Shown: positions 7,840 to 15,766 of the stretch, one piece after another
How positions within the stretch are numbered: the stretch's first letter is position 1
How the letters are laid out: every line of letters begins with the position of its first letter
Assembly: GCA_027306925.1 (NCBI GenBank)
Contig: DAHUXW010000030.1
Span: 1 to 37,627, forward strand
Direction: 5' to 3'
Source: Acidimicrobiaceae bacterium
GTDB taxonomy: Bacteria > Actinomycetota > Acidimicrobiia > Acidimicrobiales > Bog-793
Length of the DNA stretch: 37,627 nt
The notes under the pieces: model-generated
What the model was told of the DNA's origin: nothing
Seen by the model: the letters and a program-made list of their open reading frames with translations, nothing else
The model's database searches: none
Translations under genes and position numbers: made by a program

Positions 7840-9128
7840 CACCGGACGTGACGCCCGGCGTCGCCGCGGGAGCGGCCGGAGCGACCGCCGGAGGCGGGCC
7901 GGAGCCGGCGGTCCCGGCGCGGCGCAATCCGCTGCGCGGGCTCGTCGAGGCCAACGTCGTCGTCGTGACCGCGCTTGCGATCGTGAGCTCGCTGCTCATC
8001 GGGGGCGTGCTCATCATCGCGACCTCGCCGACCGTCCTCCACGCCCTCGGTCGCATCGGCTCGTCGCCCGGCCGCGCGCTCGGCGTCGCGGGCTCGACGG
8101 TCGGCGACGCGTACGCCGCGATGTTCACCGGCGCGATCGTGAGCCCGTCGGGGCTCGGCCACGCGATCACGACGGGCCACGGGTGGACCGCGGTGCTCAC
8201 GCCGATCTCCGAGACGCTCGTGTCCGCGACGCCGCTCATCCTCGCGGGCCTCGGGGTCGCGCTCGGGTTCAGCACCGGGGTGTTCAACATCGGGGCGCAG
8301 GGTCAGCTCATCGCGGGCGCGCTCGCGTCGCTGTACGTCGGCTTCGAGGTCCACCTGCCGATCGGCATCCACCTCCCGCTCGTCGTGCTCGCGGGTGCCG
8401 TCGGGGGCGCGGTCGCCGGCTTCGTCCCCGGCTACCTGAAGGCGCGCACGGGGGCGCACGAGGTCATCACGACGATCATGATGAACTACGTATTCCTCGA
8501 CCTCTTGAACGAGCTGCTCGCGACCCAGCCGTTCCAGCAGCCGGGGCAGTCGAACGCGATCTCGCGGTCGATGCCGGCGACCGCGCGCCTGCCGCACCTG
8601 TTCGGCGCGGGGCTGCGTGCGAACCTCGGCTTCGTCGTCGCGCTCGCGCTCGTCGTCGCGGCCGCGTGGTTCATGCGACGGAGCACGTCCGGCTTCGCGT
8701 TCCGGGTGATCGGGTCGAACCCGAAGGCCGGCCGGACCGCGGGCATCGACGTGCGCAAGGTGACGACCGCGGTGCTCGTCATGTCCGGCGCGCTGGCCGG
8801 CCTCGCGGGTATGGCGACGCTCTCGGGCACGGACTTCTTCCTGTCGAGCGGGTACGGCGGCAACATCGGATTCGACGCGATCACCGTCGCGCTGCTCGGG
8901 CGCAACCGTCCGGTCGGCGTGCTGCTCGGGGCGCTGTTGTTCGCGGCGCTCGACGTCGGGGGGCGGAACATGCAGGCCGCGACGGGCATCCCGCTCGACC
9001 TCGCGTTCGTCATCCAGGCGATCATCGTCTTTTTCGTCGCGACCCCCGCACTGGTCCGCGAGGTCTACCGGCTGCGCGAGACCGGGGCGAGCCTCGGGCA
9101 GGTCCTCTCGAAGGGCTGGGGCGGATGA
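7836..9128 (+). CDS. nucleoside ABC importer permease 1
   Basis: This 430-residue integral membrane protein is of the BPD_transp_2 (branched-chain/ribose/nucleoside) permease type. An Ala/Gly-rich N-terminal tail is followed by several hydrophobic helices. The family stretch GLGVALGFSTGVFNIGAQGQ comes next, and the cytoplasmic coupling region TGAHEVITTIMMNY contacts the ATPase. A later conserved segment is GSNPKAGRTAGIDV. The GTG at 7836 was chosen because it overlaps the ATPase stop (GTGA) with GGAGA seven bases upstream; a TTG at 7818 is an alternative. It ends in an ATGA overlap with permease 2. The two permeases presumably form the heterodimeric channel. Confidence 0.9.
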   Translation: MTPDVTPGVAAGAAGATAGGGPEPAVPARRNPLRGLVEANVVVVTALAIVSSLLIGGVLIIATSPTVLHALGRIGSSPGRALGVAGSTVGDAYAAMFTGAIVSPSGLGHAITTGHGWTAVLTPISETLVSATPLILAGLGVALGFSTGVFNIGAQGQLIAGALASLYVGFEVHLPIGIHLPLVVLAGAVGGAVAGFVPGYLKARTGAHEVITTIMMNYVFLDLLNELLATQPFQQPGQSNAISRSMPATARLPHLFGAGLRANLGFVVALALVVAAAWFMRRSTSGFAFRVIGSNPKAGRTAGIDVRKVTTAVLVMSGALAGLAGMATLSGTDFFLSSGYGGNIGFDAITVALLGRNRPVGVLLGALLFAALDVGGRNMQAATGIPLDLAFVIQAIIVFFVATPALVREVYRLRETGASLGQVLSKGWGG

Positions 9129-10414
9129 GCCTGCTCGAGCCGGAGGGGGTCGCGGGTCTTCCCGGCTCGCCGGACAGCCGCGTCGTGACGGCGGGACGCG
9201 TCCGGGGGATGGGCGCCTTCCTCGTCGCGATCGCGGTGCTCGCGGCGCTCGCGTTCGGCGTCGCGACGCCCGCCGGGGCGCACGCGACGTTCACCCTCGG
9301 CGCGCCCCCGGCCGTCGCGGTCGCGCCGCTCGAGATGTCCGTCCGGTTCGTGGCGGTCGTGTGCGCGCTCGTGTGCGCCGCGCTCGGCGTGCTCCTCGTC
9401 GCCCGGCGCGGCGCGCGCGGCTCGTACCTGATCTTCAGCCTCGGCGTCGTCGCGTTCGTGTGGTCCTTCCTCACCTGGGCGGCGCGTGGCACGGACCTGA
9501 ACTTCGTCCAGATGCTCGCCGCGACGCTGATCTCGACGACACCGCTCGTCTACGGCTCGCTCTCGGGGATCATGTGCGAGCGCTCGGGCGTCATCAACAT
9601 CGCGATCGAGGGCCAGTTCCTCGCGGGCGCGTTCCTCGGCGCGATGATCGCGAGCGTCACCGGCGACCTGTGGCTCGGCGTGCTCGCCGGCGCGGTCGCG
9701 GGCGCCGCGTTCGGCTGGCTGCTCGCGTTCCTGTCGCTGCGCTACGGGGCGGACCAGATCATCGTCGGCGTCGTGATCGTCGCGTTCTGCACGGGCCTCA
9801 CGAACTTTCTCACCGCCCAGGTGCTCACGCCGTACCAGGCGACGTTGAACAGCCCGCAGACGTTCTCCCCGATCGCGATCCCGCTGGTCGACAAGATCCC
9901 GGTCGTCGGACCCGTGCTGTTCGACCAGAACGTCTTCGTCTACCTCGCGGCGGTGCTCGTCGTCGTCGTGAACGTCGGGCTGTTCCGGACCCGTTGGGGG
10001 CTGCGCGTGCGGTCCGTCGGCGAGCACCCGCACGCGGCCGAGACCGTCGGCATCCACGTGCTGTCCGTCCGCTACCGCAACGTCGTGCTCGGCGGGCTGA
10101 TCGCGGGCATCGGCGGCGCCTCGTTCACGATCGGCTCCGTGGGCGAGTTCTCTTCGGAGATGACCGCCGGCCTCGGCTACGTCGCGCTCGCCGCGATGAT
10201 CTTCGGGCGGTGGCGCCCGTTCGGCGCGCTCGGCGCGGCGCTGCTGTTCGGCTTCTCCGTGTCGCTGCAGAGCTTCCTCGCCGTGCTGAACGTGGGCATC
10301 CCGTCCCCGTTCCTCGCGATGGCGCCGTACGTCATCACGGTCGCGGTCGTCTCCGGGCTCGTCGGCAGGGTGCGCCCGCCGGCCGCGGACGGCGTCCCCT
10401 ACCGGCGAGAGTGA
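9125..10414 (+). CDS. nucleoside ABC importer permease 2
   Basis: This 429-residue membrane protein is the second BPD_transp_2 permease. The diagnostic stretch SLSGIMCERSGVINIAIEGQFLAGAF near residues 145-170 matches the NupQ/BmpD-type subunit of nucleoside importers. RYGADQIIVGVVIVAF is the expected ATPase-coupling region, and SVGEHPHAAETVGI is the next conserved loop. The N-terminus carries two extra hydrophobic segments (about 28-50 and 70-90) before the core, so it is longer than minimal relatives. The start overlaps the permease 1 stop (ATGA). The gap to psuG is 29 bases and includes the psuG Shine-Dalgarno sequence, so all six genes look like one operon. Confidence 0.9.
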   Translation: MSLLEPEGVAGLPGSPDSRVVTAGRVRGMGAFLVAIAVLAALAFGVATPAGAHATFTLGAPPAVAVAPLEMSVRFVAVVCALVCAALGVLLVARRGARGSYLIFSLGVVAFVWSFLTWAARGTDLNFVQMLAATLISTTPLVYGSLSGIMCERSGVINIAIEGQFLAGAFLGAMIASVTGDLWLGVLAGAVAGAAFGWLLAFLSLRYGADQIIVGVVIVAFCTGLTNFLTAQVLTPYQATLNSPQTFSPIAIPLVDKIPVVGPVLFDQNVFVYLAAVLVVVVNVGLFRTRWGLRVRSVGEHPHAAETVGIHVLSVRYRNVVLGGLIAGIGGASFTIGSVGEFSSEMTAGLGYVALAAMIFGRWRPFGALGAALLFGFSVSLQSFLAVLNVGIPSPFLAMAPYVITVAVVSGLVGRVRPPAADGVPYRRE

Positions 10415-10443
10415 CCGGCACCCGAACGAGGAGGCGCGCCGAG

Positions 10444-11394
10444 ATGGCCGAGCCCGACCGAACCGCCGCCGCGACCGGCGTCGTCTGCGCCGCGGAGGTC
10501 GGCGAGGCGCTCCGCTCCGGCCTCCCGGTCGTCGCCCTCGAGTCGACGATCATCTCGCACGGCCTGCCGCGGCCGGCCAATCTCGCGGTCGCCCGCGAGC
10601 TCGAGGCGCTCGTGCGCGACGGCGGCGCGTGCCCTGCGACGATCGCCGTGCTCGACGGCGTCGCGCACGTCGGGCTCGCGGACTCCCAGCTCGAGCGCGT
10701 CGCCGACGACACCTCGATGCGAAAGCTCGGCTTTCGTGACCTCGCGCCCTCGATCGCGAGGCGCGCGAGCGGCGCGACGACCGTCTCCGCGACCGCGTTC
10801 CTCGCGTCCCGCTGCGGGATCCGGGTGTTCGGGACGGGCGGCCTCGGTGGGGTCCATCGCGGGTACCGGGACTCCTTCGACGAGTCGGCCGACCTCGCGC
10901 TGCTCAGCCGGACGCGCGTCACGGTCGTCTCCGCCGGCGTGAAGTCGATCCTCGACATCGGCGCGACGCTCCAGCGGCTCGAGACGCTGAACGTCACGGT
11001 CGTCGGCTACCGGACACGGACGTTCCCCGCGTTCTACGTGCACAGCTCGGGGTTCGATCTCGACTGGACGCTCGAGACCCCCGAGCAGGTCGCGCGGACC
11101 ATGCTCGCCCAGGACGCGCTCGACGGCCCGGAGAGCGCGCTCCTCGTCGCGAACCCGGTGCCGCGCGAGCACGAGCTCGACCCCGCGCTGCACGACGCGG
11201 TGCTCGCCGAGGCGCTCGAGTCCGCGGCGCGCGACGGCGTGAGCGGCCAGGCGATCACGCCGTACCTGCTCGACTACATGGCGCGCGGCACCGGCGGGGC
11301 GTCGCTCGCCGCGAACCTCGCGGCCGTGCGCGCCAACGTGTCGCTCGCGACCGAGATCGCCTGCGCGTACGCGGGCGCCGCGCACCGCGCGTGA
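10444..11394 (+). CDS. psuG: pseudouridine-5'-phosphate glycosidase
   Basis: The 316-residue enzyme cleaves the C-C glycosidic bond of pseudouridine 5'-phosphate reversibly, giving uracil and ribose 5-phosphate. The three catalytic residues known from E. coli PsuG are present at matching spacing: Glu33 in ALESTIISHG, Lys94 in MRKLGFRDL and Lys167 in GVKSILDIG. Other family stretches include FGTGGLGGVHRG and the C-terminal SGQAITPYLLDYM. AGGAGG (10429-10434) is nine bases before the ATG. The stop overlaps the kinase start (GTGA). Its place directly after the importer suggests that pseudouridine is one imported substrate, with the released uracil feeding Upp or the pyrimidine degradation operon. 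Confidence 0.95.
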   Translation: MAEPDRTAAATGVVCAAEVGEALRSGLPVVALESTIISHGLPRPANLAVARELEALVRDGGACPATIAVLDGVAHVGLADSQLERVADDTSMRKLGFRDLAPSIARRASGATTVSATAFLASRCGIRVFGTGGLGGVHRGYRDSFDESADLALLSRTRVTVVSAGVKSILDIGATLQRLETLNVTVVGYRTRTFPAFYVHSSGFDLDWTLETPEQVARTMLAQDALDGPESALLVANPVPREHELDPALHDAVLAEALESAARDGVSGQAITPYLLDYMARGTGGASLAANLAAVRANVSLATEIACAYAGAAHRA

Positions 11395-12293
11395 GCGAGC
11401 CGGCACCGGCCGATCCGCGGGCGGCGGACGGGGCGGCGGCGCGGGCGGTCGGAGGCGTCGCGCGTCTGTGCGCCTTCGGCGACGCGGTGCTCGACGTCGT
11501 CGTGGCGCTCGAGCGCCCGACCGTCGTCGACGACGACGTGCCCGCGCGGATCACGCTCTCCGCGGGCGGCCAGGCCGCGAACGTCGCGGCGTGGGCCGTC
11601 GCGCTCGGGGTGCCCGCGGCCGTCGTCTCGCGCGTCGGCGCGGACGCGTCGGGGCGGCTCCTGCGCGACCTTCTCGTCCTCCAGGGCGTCGAGCTGCTCG
11701 CGCCGGGCGACGGTGCGCGGACCGGAGCGGTCACCTCGATCGTGACGCCGGACGGTCGGCGGACCATGGCCTCGGACCGGGGCGCGACCGAGTCCTTCCC
11801 GGTCGGCGAGCTCGATCCCGGGTGGTTCCGCGGGCGCGACTGGCTGCACGTCTCCGGGTACGCGCTGTTCGGTGCCGGGTCGAGCGACGCGGCGCTGCGG
11901 GCGGCCGTGCTGGCCCGGAGCGCGGGCGCCCGCGTGAGCGTCGACCTCTCGTCGGTCACGGTGGTCGAGGCGGCCGGGCGCGCCGAGATCCGGCGGCTCG
12001 TGGCCGCGGCGGCGGCGACCGTCGTGTTCGCCAACGCGGCCGAGCACGCGGCCGCCGGCCCGCTCGACGTCGCGACCCTCGTCGTGAAGCACGGCCCGGC
12101 CGGATGCGAGGTCCACGAGGCCGGCGCCGTGCACGCGCACCCGGCGCCCGAGGCGGTCGTGCTCGACACGACCGGCGCGGGCGACGCGTTTGCCGCCGGC
12201 TGGCTCGTGGGCGGACCGCCGCTCGCGCTCGCGGCCGCCCGCTCGTGCGTCGGGCTGCACGGCGCGATGCCGCCGCCCGGCCGCACGCCGTGA
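11391..12293 (+). CDS. psuK: PfkB-family kinase, probable pseudouridine kinase
   Basis: The 300-residue protein belongs to the ribokinase/PfkB family. The early Gly-rich substrate segment is SAGGQAANVAAWAVALG. The C-terminal anion-hole and catalytic-Asp motif DTTGAGDAFAAGW is complete. Family members phosphorylate sugars or nucleosides at the 5'-hydroxyl. The four-base overlap with psuG is the classic psuK-psuG arrangement and is the main reason to assign pseudouridine as substrate; residues alone do not prove it. The sequence between is short and ends with GMPPPGRTP, so the final helices are slightly trimmed. It starts with GTG at 11391 and relies on translational coupling. It is the last gene of the importer operon. 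Confidence 0.85.
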   Translation: MSEPAPADPRAADGAAARAVGGVARLCAFGDAVLDVVVALERPTVVDDDVPARITLSAGGQAANVAAWAVALGVPAAVVSRVGADASGRLLRDLLVLQGVELLAPGDGARTGAVTSIVTPDGRRTMASDRGATESFPVGELDPGWFRGRDWLHVSGYALFGAGSSDAALRAAVLARSAGARVSVDLSSVTVVEAAGRAEIRRLVAAAAATVVFANAAEHAAAGPLDVATLVVKHGPAGCEVHEAGAVHAHPAPEAVVLDTTGAGDAFAAGWLVGGPPLALAAARSCVGLHGAMPPPGRTP

Positions 12294-12294
12294 G

Positions 12295-12304
12295 CCCCGC
12301 GGGG
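12295..12304. terminator. short palindrome between convergent stops
   Basis: CCCCGCGGGG is a perfect 10-bp palindrome filling almost the whole 11-base gap between the psuK and acuI stops. It might act as a weak bidirectional stop signal, but it has no T-tract and almost no loop. Confidence 0.25.
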
Positions 12305-13297
12305 TCAGGCGTGCGGGTCGACGACGACGCGGCCGCGCACCGACCCCGCGAGGATCTCCTGCGCGAGCGCGTGGATGTCGCTCATCGGCCGCACCTCGGT
12401 CACGCGGTCGAGGACCGCGGCGGGAAGGTCGCTCGCGACCCGCGACCACGCGACCGTGCGGAGCGCGTTCGGGCAACGCACGGAGTCGACGCCGAGCAAC
12501 GCCACGTTGCGGAGGATGAACGGGAGCACGCTGGTCGCGAGCTCGCTCCCGCCGGCGAGACCGCACGCGGCGACGGCGCCCCGGTAGCGGACCTGGCCGA
12601 TCACGCTCGCGAGCGTCGTGCCCCCGACCGTGTCGACCGCACCCGCGTACCGCTCGGGCCCGAGCGGGCGCTCCGGCGCGACCGCGAGCTCGGCGCGGTC
12701 GACAACGCGCCCGGCGCCGAGGTCGCGCAGGTACGGCTCGAGCTCCGCACGACCGGTCGAGGCGACGACGCGGTGGCCGAGCGCGGACAGGAGCGCGACC
12801 GCGATGCTGCCGACACCACCCGCGGCGCCGGTGACGAGCACCTCCTCGCCCGGGTCCGGTCGCAGGCCCGCCCCCTCGAGCGCGAGGACGCAGAGCATCG
12901 CGGTGAGGCCGGCCGTGCCGACGGCCATCGCCCGGCGCAGGTCCAGCCCCGGCGGCGGCGGGAGGAGCCAGCCTGACTCGAGGCGCTCGCGCTGGGTGTA
13001 GCCGCCCGGGTGCGTCTCGGACAGCCCCCAACCGGTGACCACGACCTCGTCGCCCGGCCGCCAGCGGTCGGCGGCGCTCGAGCGGACGGTCCCCGCGAGG
13101 TCGATCCCGCAGACCATCGGGAACGTGCGGGCGATGCGCGCGCGCCCGGTCACCGCGAGGCCGTCTTTGTAGTTGAGCGAGGAGTACGCGACGTCCACGG
13201 TCACGTCCCCGTCGGGAAGGTCGGCGTCGGTGAGCGTCACGGTCGACGCCGGTCCGGCGCCCGACGCGACGACCGCCGGGAACCGGTCCGTGCCCAT
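12305..13297 (-). CDS. acuI: AcuI-like acrylyl-CoA reductase / YhdH-type quinone oxidoreductase
   Basis: The 330-residue protein is a zinc-independent medium-chain dehydrogenase of the YhdH/AcuI group. It has the N-terminal SSLNYKDGLAVTG segment (about 39-51), then GIDLAGTV, the domain-join region GTAGLTAMLCV and the NADPH Rossmann motif VTGAAGGVGSIAV (154-167). Characterised AcuI enzymes reduce acrylyl-CoA to propionyl-CoA with NADPH. Its position at the end of the beta-amino acid operon suggests it removes acrylyl-CoA arising from beta-alanine or 3-hydroxypropionate, though general quinone or enoyl reductase activity remains possible. It begins with ATG at 13297, 29 bases after the aminotransferase stop, behind a G-rich ribosome site. 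Confidence 0.82.
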   Translation of the reverse strand: MGTDRFPAVVASGAGPASTVTLTDADLPDGDVTVDVAYSSLNYKDGLAVTGRARIARTFPMVCGIDLAGTVRSSAADRWRPGDEVVVTGWGLSETHPGGYTQRERLESGWLLPPPPGLDLRRAMAVGTAGLTAMLCVLALEGAGLRPDPGEEVLVTGAAGGVGSIAVALLSALGHRVVASTGRAELEPYLRDLGAGRVVDRAELAVAPERPLGPERYAGAVDTVGGTTLASVIGQVRYRGAVAACGLAGGSELATSVLPFILRNVALLGVDSVRCPNALRTVAWSRVASDLPAAVLDRVTEVRPMSDIHALAQEILAGSVRGRVVVDPHA

Positions 13298-13326
13298 GTC
13301 CCGCACGCCCCCCGGCCCCGGTCCCC

Positions 13327-14718
13327 TCAGCTCCCCGTGTAGTGGCGGTCCGCGACCGACAGCGCCTCGTCGAGGATGGCGAGCCCCTCGCGCGCCTCGT
13401 CCTCCGAGGTGGTGCACGGCGGGACCACGTGCAGCCGGTTGAAGTTCGTGAACGGGAGGAGCCCGCGCTCGCGGCAGGCGGCCGCGAGCTCGGCCATCGG
13501 CGCGTTCGCGCTGCCGCTCGCGTTGTACGGCACGAGCATCTGCCGGCTCGCCCGGTCGCTCACGAGCTCGAGCGCCCAGAAGACGCCGAGCCCGCGCACC
13601 TCGCCGACGACCGGGTGCCGCTCGGCGAGCTCGCGAAGACCCGGTCCGAGGACGCGCGCGCCGAGGTCGAGCGCGTGCTCGATGATCCCCTCGTCGGCCA
13701 TCGCGCGCATCGTCGCGACGGCGGCAGCGCACGCGAGCGGGTGCCCCGAGTAGGTGAGGCCGCCCGGGAACGCGCGCTCGGCGAACGTCTCGAAGATCGC
13801 GTCGCTCACGACGACGCCGCCGAGCGGGACGTACCCGGAGTTCACGCCCTTGGCGAACACGACGAGGTCGGGCTCCACGCCGAAGTGGTCGAACGCGTAC
13901 CACGCCCCGGTGCGCCCGAAGCCGGCCATGACCTCGTCGGCGATGTAGACGATGCCGTGGTCGTCGCAGATCCGCCGCACCCCTGCGAGGTAGCCGGGCG
14001 GGGGGACGAGGACGCCCGCGGTGCCGACGACGGACTCGAGCAGGATCGCCGCGACGGTTCCCGGCCCCTCGAGCTCGACGACCTCACGCAGGTGCGCGAG
14101 CGCCCGCTCGCACTCCTGCTCCTCGGTCTCGGCCCAGAACGGGGAGCGGTAGAGGTAGGGGCCGAACGTGTGGACGTGGCCCGCCACGCCGACGTCGTTC
14201 TGCCAGCGGCGCGGGTCGCCGGTCGCGACGATCGCCGCCGCCGTGTTCCCGTGGTACGAGCGGTAGGTCGAGACGACCTTCTGGCGCCCGGTGTGGACCC
14301 GCGCCATGCGGATCGCGTTCTCGATCCCGTCGGCGCCGCCGTTCGTGAAAAAGACGTGGTTCAGCCCGTCGGGCGCCCGCTCGCTGACGAGGCGGGCGGC
14401 CTCGGAGCGGACGTCGTTCGCGTACTGGGGCGCGATCGTGCAGAGCCGGTCCGCCTGCTCCTTGACCGCCGCGACGACCTTCGGGTGCTGGTGGCCGATG
14501 TTCGTGAACACGAGCTGGGAGGAGAAGTCGAGGTAGCGCCGTCCGTCGTAGTCGAACACGTACGAGCCGGAGGCGCCCGCGATCGCCATCGGGGCGATGA
14601 GCCGCTGAGCGGACCAGGAGTGGAACACGTGCGCGCGGTCGAGCGCGGCGACCCGCCGCCCCTCCTCGGGGTTGGCGACCGGGGCGGCCGGTGCGAGGCG
14701 GTGGTCGGTCGCGCTCAT
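13327..14718 (-). CDS. class III aminotransferase, probable beta-alanine/beta-aminoisobutyrate transaminase
   Basis: The 463-residue PLP enzyme has the expected features: LDFSSQLVFTNIGHQHPKV near the N-terminus, the phosphate-binding region FFTNGGADGIENAIRMAR, and STYRSYHGNT. ADEVMAGFGRTG contains the PLP-pyridine Asp, and VVFAKGVNSGYVPLGG contains the Schiff-base Lys. Omega-amino acid aminotransferases of this type move the amino group of beta-alanine or 3-aminoisobutyrate to pyruvate or 2-oxoglutarate. The products are malonate semialdehyde or methylmalonate semialdehyde, the substrates of the MmsA-like enzyme in the same operon. Its ATG overlaps the stop of the LLM oxidoreductase gene (ATGA), so the two are translationally coupled. 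Substrate is inferred from context. Confidence 0.88.
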   Translation of the reverse strand: MSATDHRLAPAAPVANPEEGRRVAALDRAHVFHSWSAQRLIAPMAIAGASGSYVFDYDGRRYLDFSSQLVFTNIGHQHPKVVAAVKEQADRLCTIAPQYANDVRSEAARLVSERAPDGLNHVFFTNGGADGIENAIRMARVHTGRQKVVSTYRSYHGNTAAAIVATGDPRRWQNDVGVAGHVHTFGPYLYRSPFWAETEEQECERALAHLREVVELEGPGTVAAILLESVVGTAGVLVPPPGYLAGVRRICDDHGIVYIADEVMAGFGRTGAWYAFDHFGVEPDLVVFAKGVNSGYVPLGGVVVSDAIFETFAERAFPGGLTYSGHPLACAAAVATMRAMADEGIIEHALDLGARVLGPGLRELAERHPVVGEVRGLGVFWALELVSDRASRQMLVPYNASGSANAPMAELAAACRERGLLPFTNFNRLHVVPPCTTSEDEAREGLAILDEALSVADRHYTGS

Positions 14719-15734
14719 GACGCTGCGAGCCCCGCGCGGGACACGGCCGGGATCACGTGCTCGCCATAGGCGGCGAGCGTCGCGTCCTTCGCGTCGTGCT
14801 GGAGGTAGAGGGCGAACTGGTCGACCCCGAGGTCCCGCATCGCCGTGAGCCGCTCGACGTGGCGCTCGACCGGACCGAGCACGCAGAAGCGGTCGACGAT
14901 CTCGTCGGGGACGAAGTCCGTGTGGGCGCTCCCCGCGCGCCCGTGCTCGTTGTAGTCGTAGCCGGTCCGGCCCGTGATGTAGTCCGTCAGCGCTCTCGGC
15001 ACCGCTCCTCCGTTCTCTCCGTAGCGGGCGACGATGTCCGCGACGTGGTTGCCGACCATCCCGCCGAACCATCGGCACTGGTCGTACTGGTGTGCGAGGT
15101 CGTCCCCCACGTACGCGGGCGCCGCGACGCAGACCGCGAGGGCGTCCGGGTCGCGCCCGGCGCCCTCGGCCGCGGCGCGCACGGCCGCGATGCTCCACGC
15201 GATGACGTCGGGGTCCGCCATCTGGAGGATGAACCCGTCGCCGACCTCGCCGGCGAGCGCGAGCGCCTTCGGGCCGTACGCGGCGACCCAGACCTCGAGG
15301 CGGCTCGACGGGTTCCACCGGAAACGGAGCGCCGTGCCGTTGACGGTCACGACCTCGCCGTTGGCGAGACCGCGGATCACCCCGATCGCCTCGCGCAGCG
15401 TCGCGAGCGTGGTCGGGCGACCCGCGGTCACGCGCACCGCGGAGTCGCCGCGCCCGATCCCGCAGATCGTCCGGTTCCCGAACATCTCGTTCAACGTCGC
15501 GAACAGCGACGCGGTCACGGTCCAGTCGCGCGTGGCCGGGTTCGTGACCATCGGGCCGACGACGATCCGCCGCGTCGTGGACAGGATCTGGCTGTAGATG
15601 ACGAAGGGCTCTTCCCAGAGCAGGTGCGAGTCGAAGGTCCACGCGTGGCTGAATCCGTGCAGCTCGGCCTGGCGCGCGAGCTCGACGACCCGCCACGCGG
15701 GCGGGTCCGTCTGGAGCACGATCCCGAAGTCCAC
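14715..15734 (-). CDS. LLM-class flavin/F420-dependent oxidoreductase in pyrimidine operon
   Basis: The 339-residue protein is a luciferase-like (TIM-barrel) oxidoreductase. Landmarks are MDFGIVLQTDPPAW, HAWTFDSHLLWEEPF, GPMVTNPATRDWTVTAS, LNEMFGNRTICGIGRGDSA and WVAAYGPKALALAGEVGDG. From memory these fit the CPS_4043 subfamily (TIGR03842), usually annotated as F420-dependent. Relatives include F420-dependent reductases such as Mer and oxygen-using flavin enzymes such as the uracil oxygenase RutA. The substrate is unknown. It lies between mmsA (32 bases) and the aminotransferase (ATGA overlap) in an operon that lacks dihydropyrimidine dehydrogenase, so a role on uracil/thymine or a pathway intermediate is plausible. 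The start is GTG. Whether F420 or FMN is used cannot be decided here. Confidence 0.85.
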   Translation of the reverse strand: MDFGIVLQTDPPAWRVVELARQAELHGFSHAWTFDSHLLWEEPFVIYSQILSTTRRIVVGPMVTNPATRDWTVTASLFATLNEMFGNRTICGIGRGDSAVRVTAGRPTTLATLREAIGVIRGLANGEVVTVNGTALRFRWNPSSRLEVWVAAYGPKALALAGEVGDGFILQMADPDVIAWSIAAVRAAAEGAGRDPDALAVCVAAPAYVGDDLAHQYDQCRWFGGMVGNHVADIVARYGENGGAVPRALTDYITGRTGYDYNEHGRAGSAHTDFVPDEIVDRFCVLGPVERHVERLTAMRDLGVDQFALYLQHDAKDATLAAYGEHVIPAVSRAGLAAS

Positions 15735-15766
15735 CTCGACCCCCTCGTCCCGTCGTCCGCGACCGC

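Noticed and set aside
4495-7842. A 1115-codon open frame on the - strand across the importer
   Set aside because: It is the mirror of the binding-protein and ATPase genes, with low-complexity Arg/Asp/His composition and no domain; the + strand genes have clear motifs.
13327-14718. Reading the class III aminotransferase as a 4-aminobutyrate or adenosylmethionine-8-amino-7-oxononanoate enzyme
   Set aside because: Motifs fit several class III members, but the operon (dihydropyrimidinase, beta-ureidopropionase, MmsA) favours beta-amino acids; no biotin or GABA genes are present.
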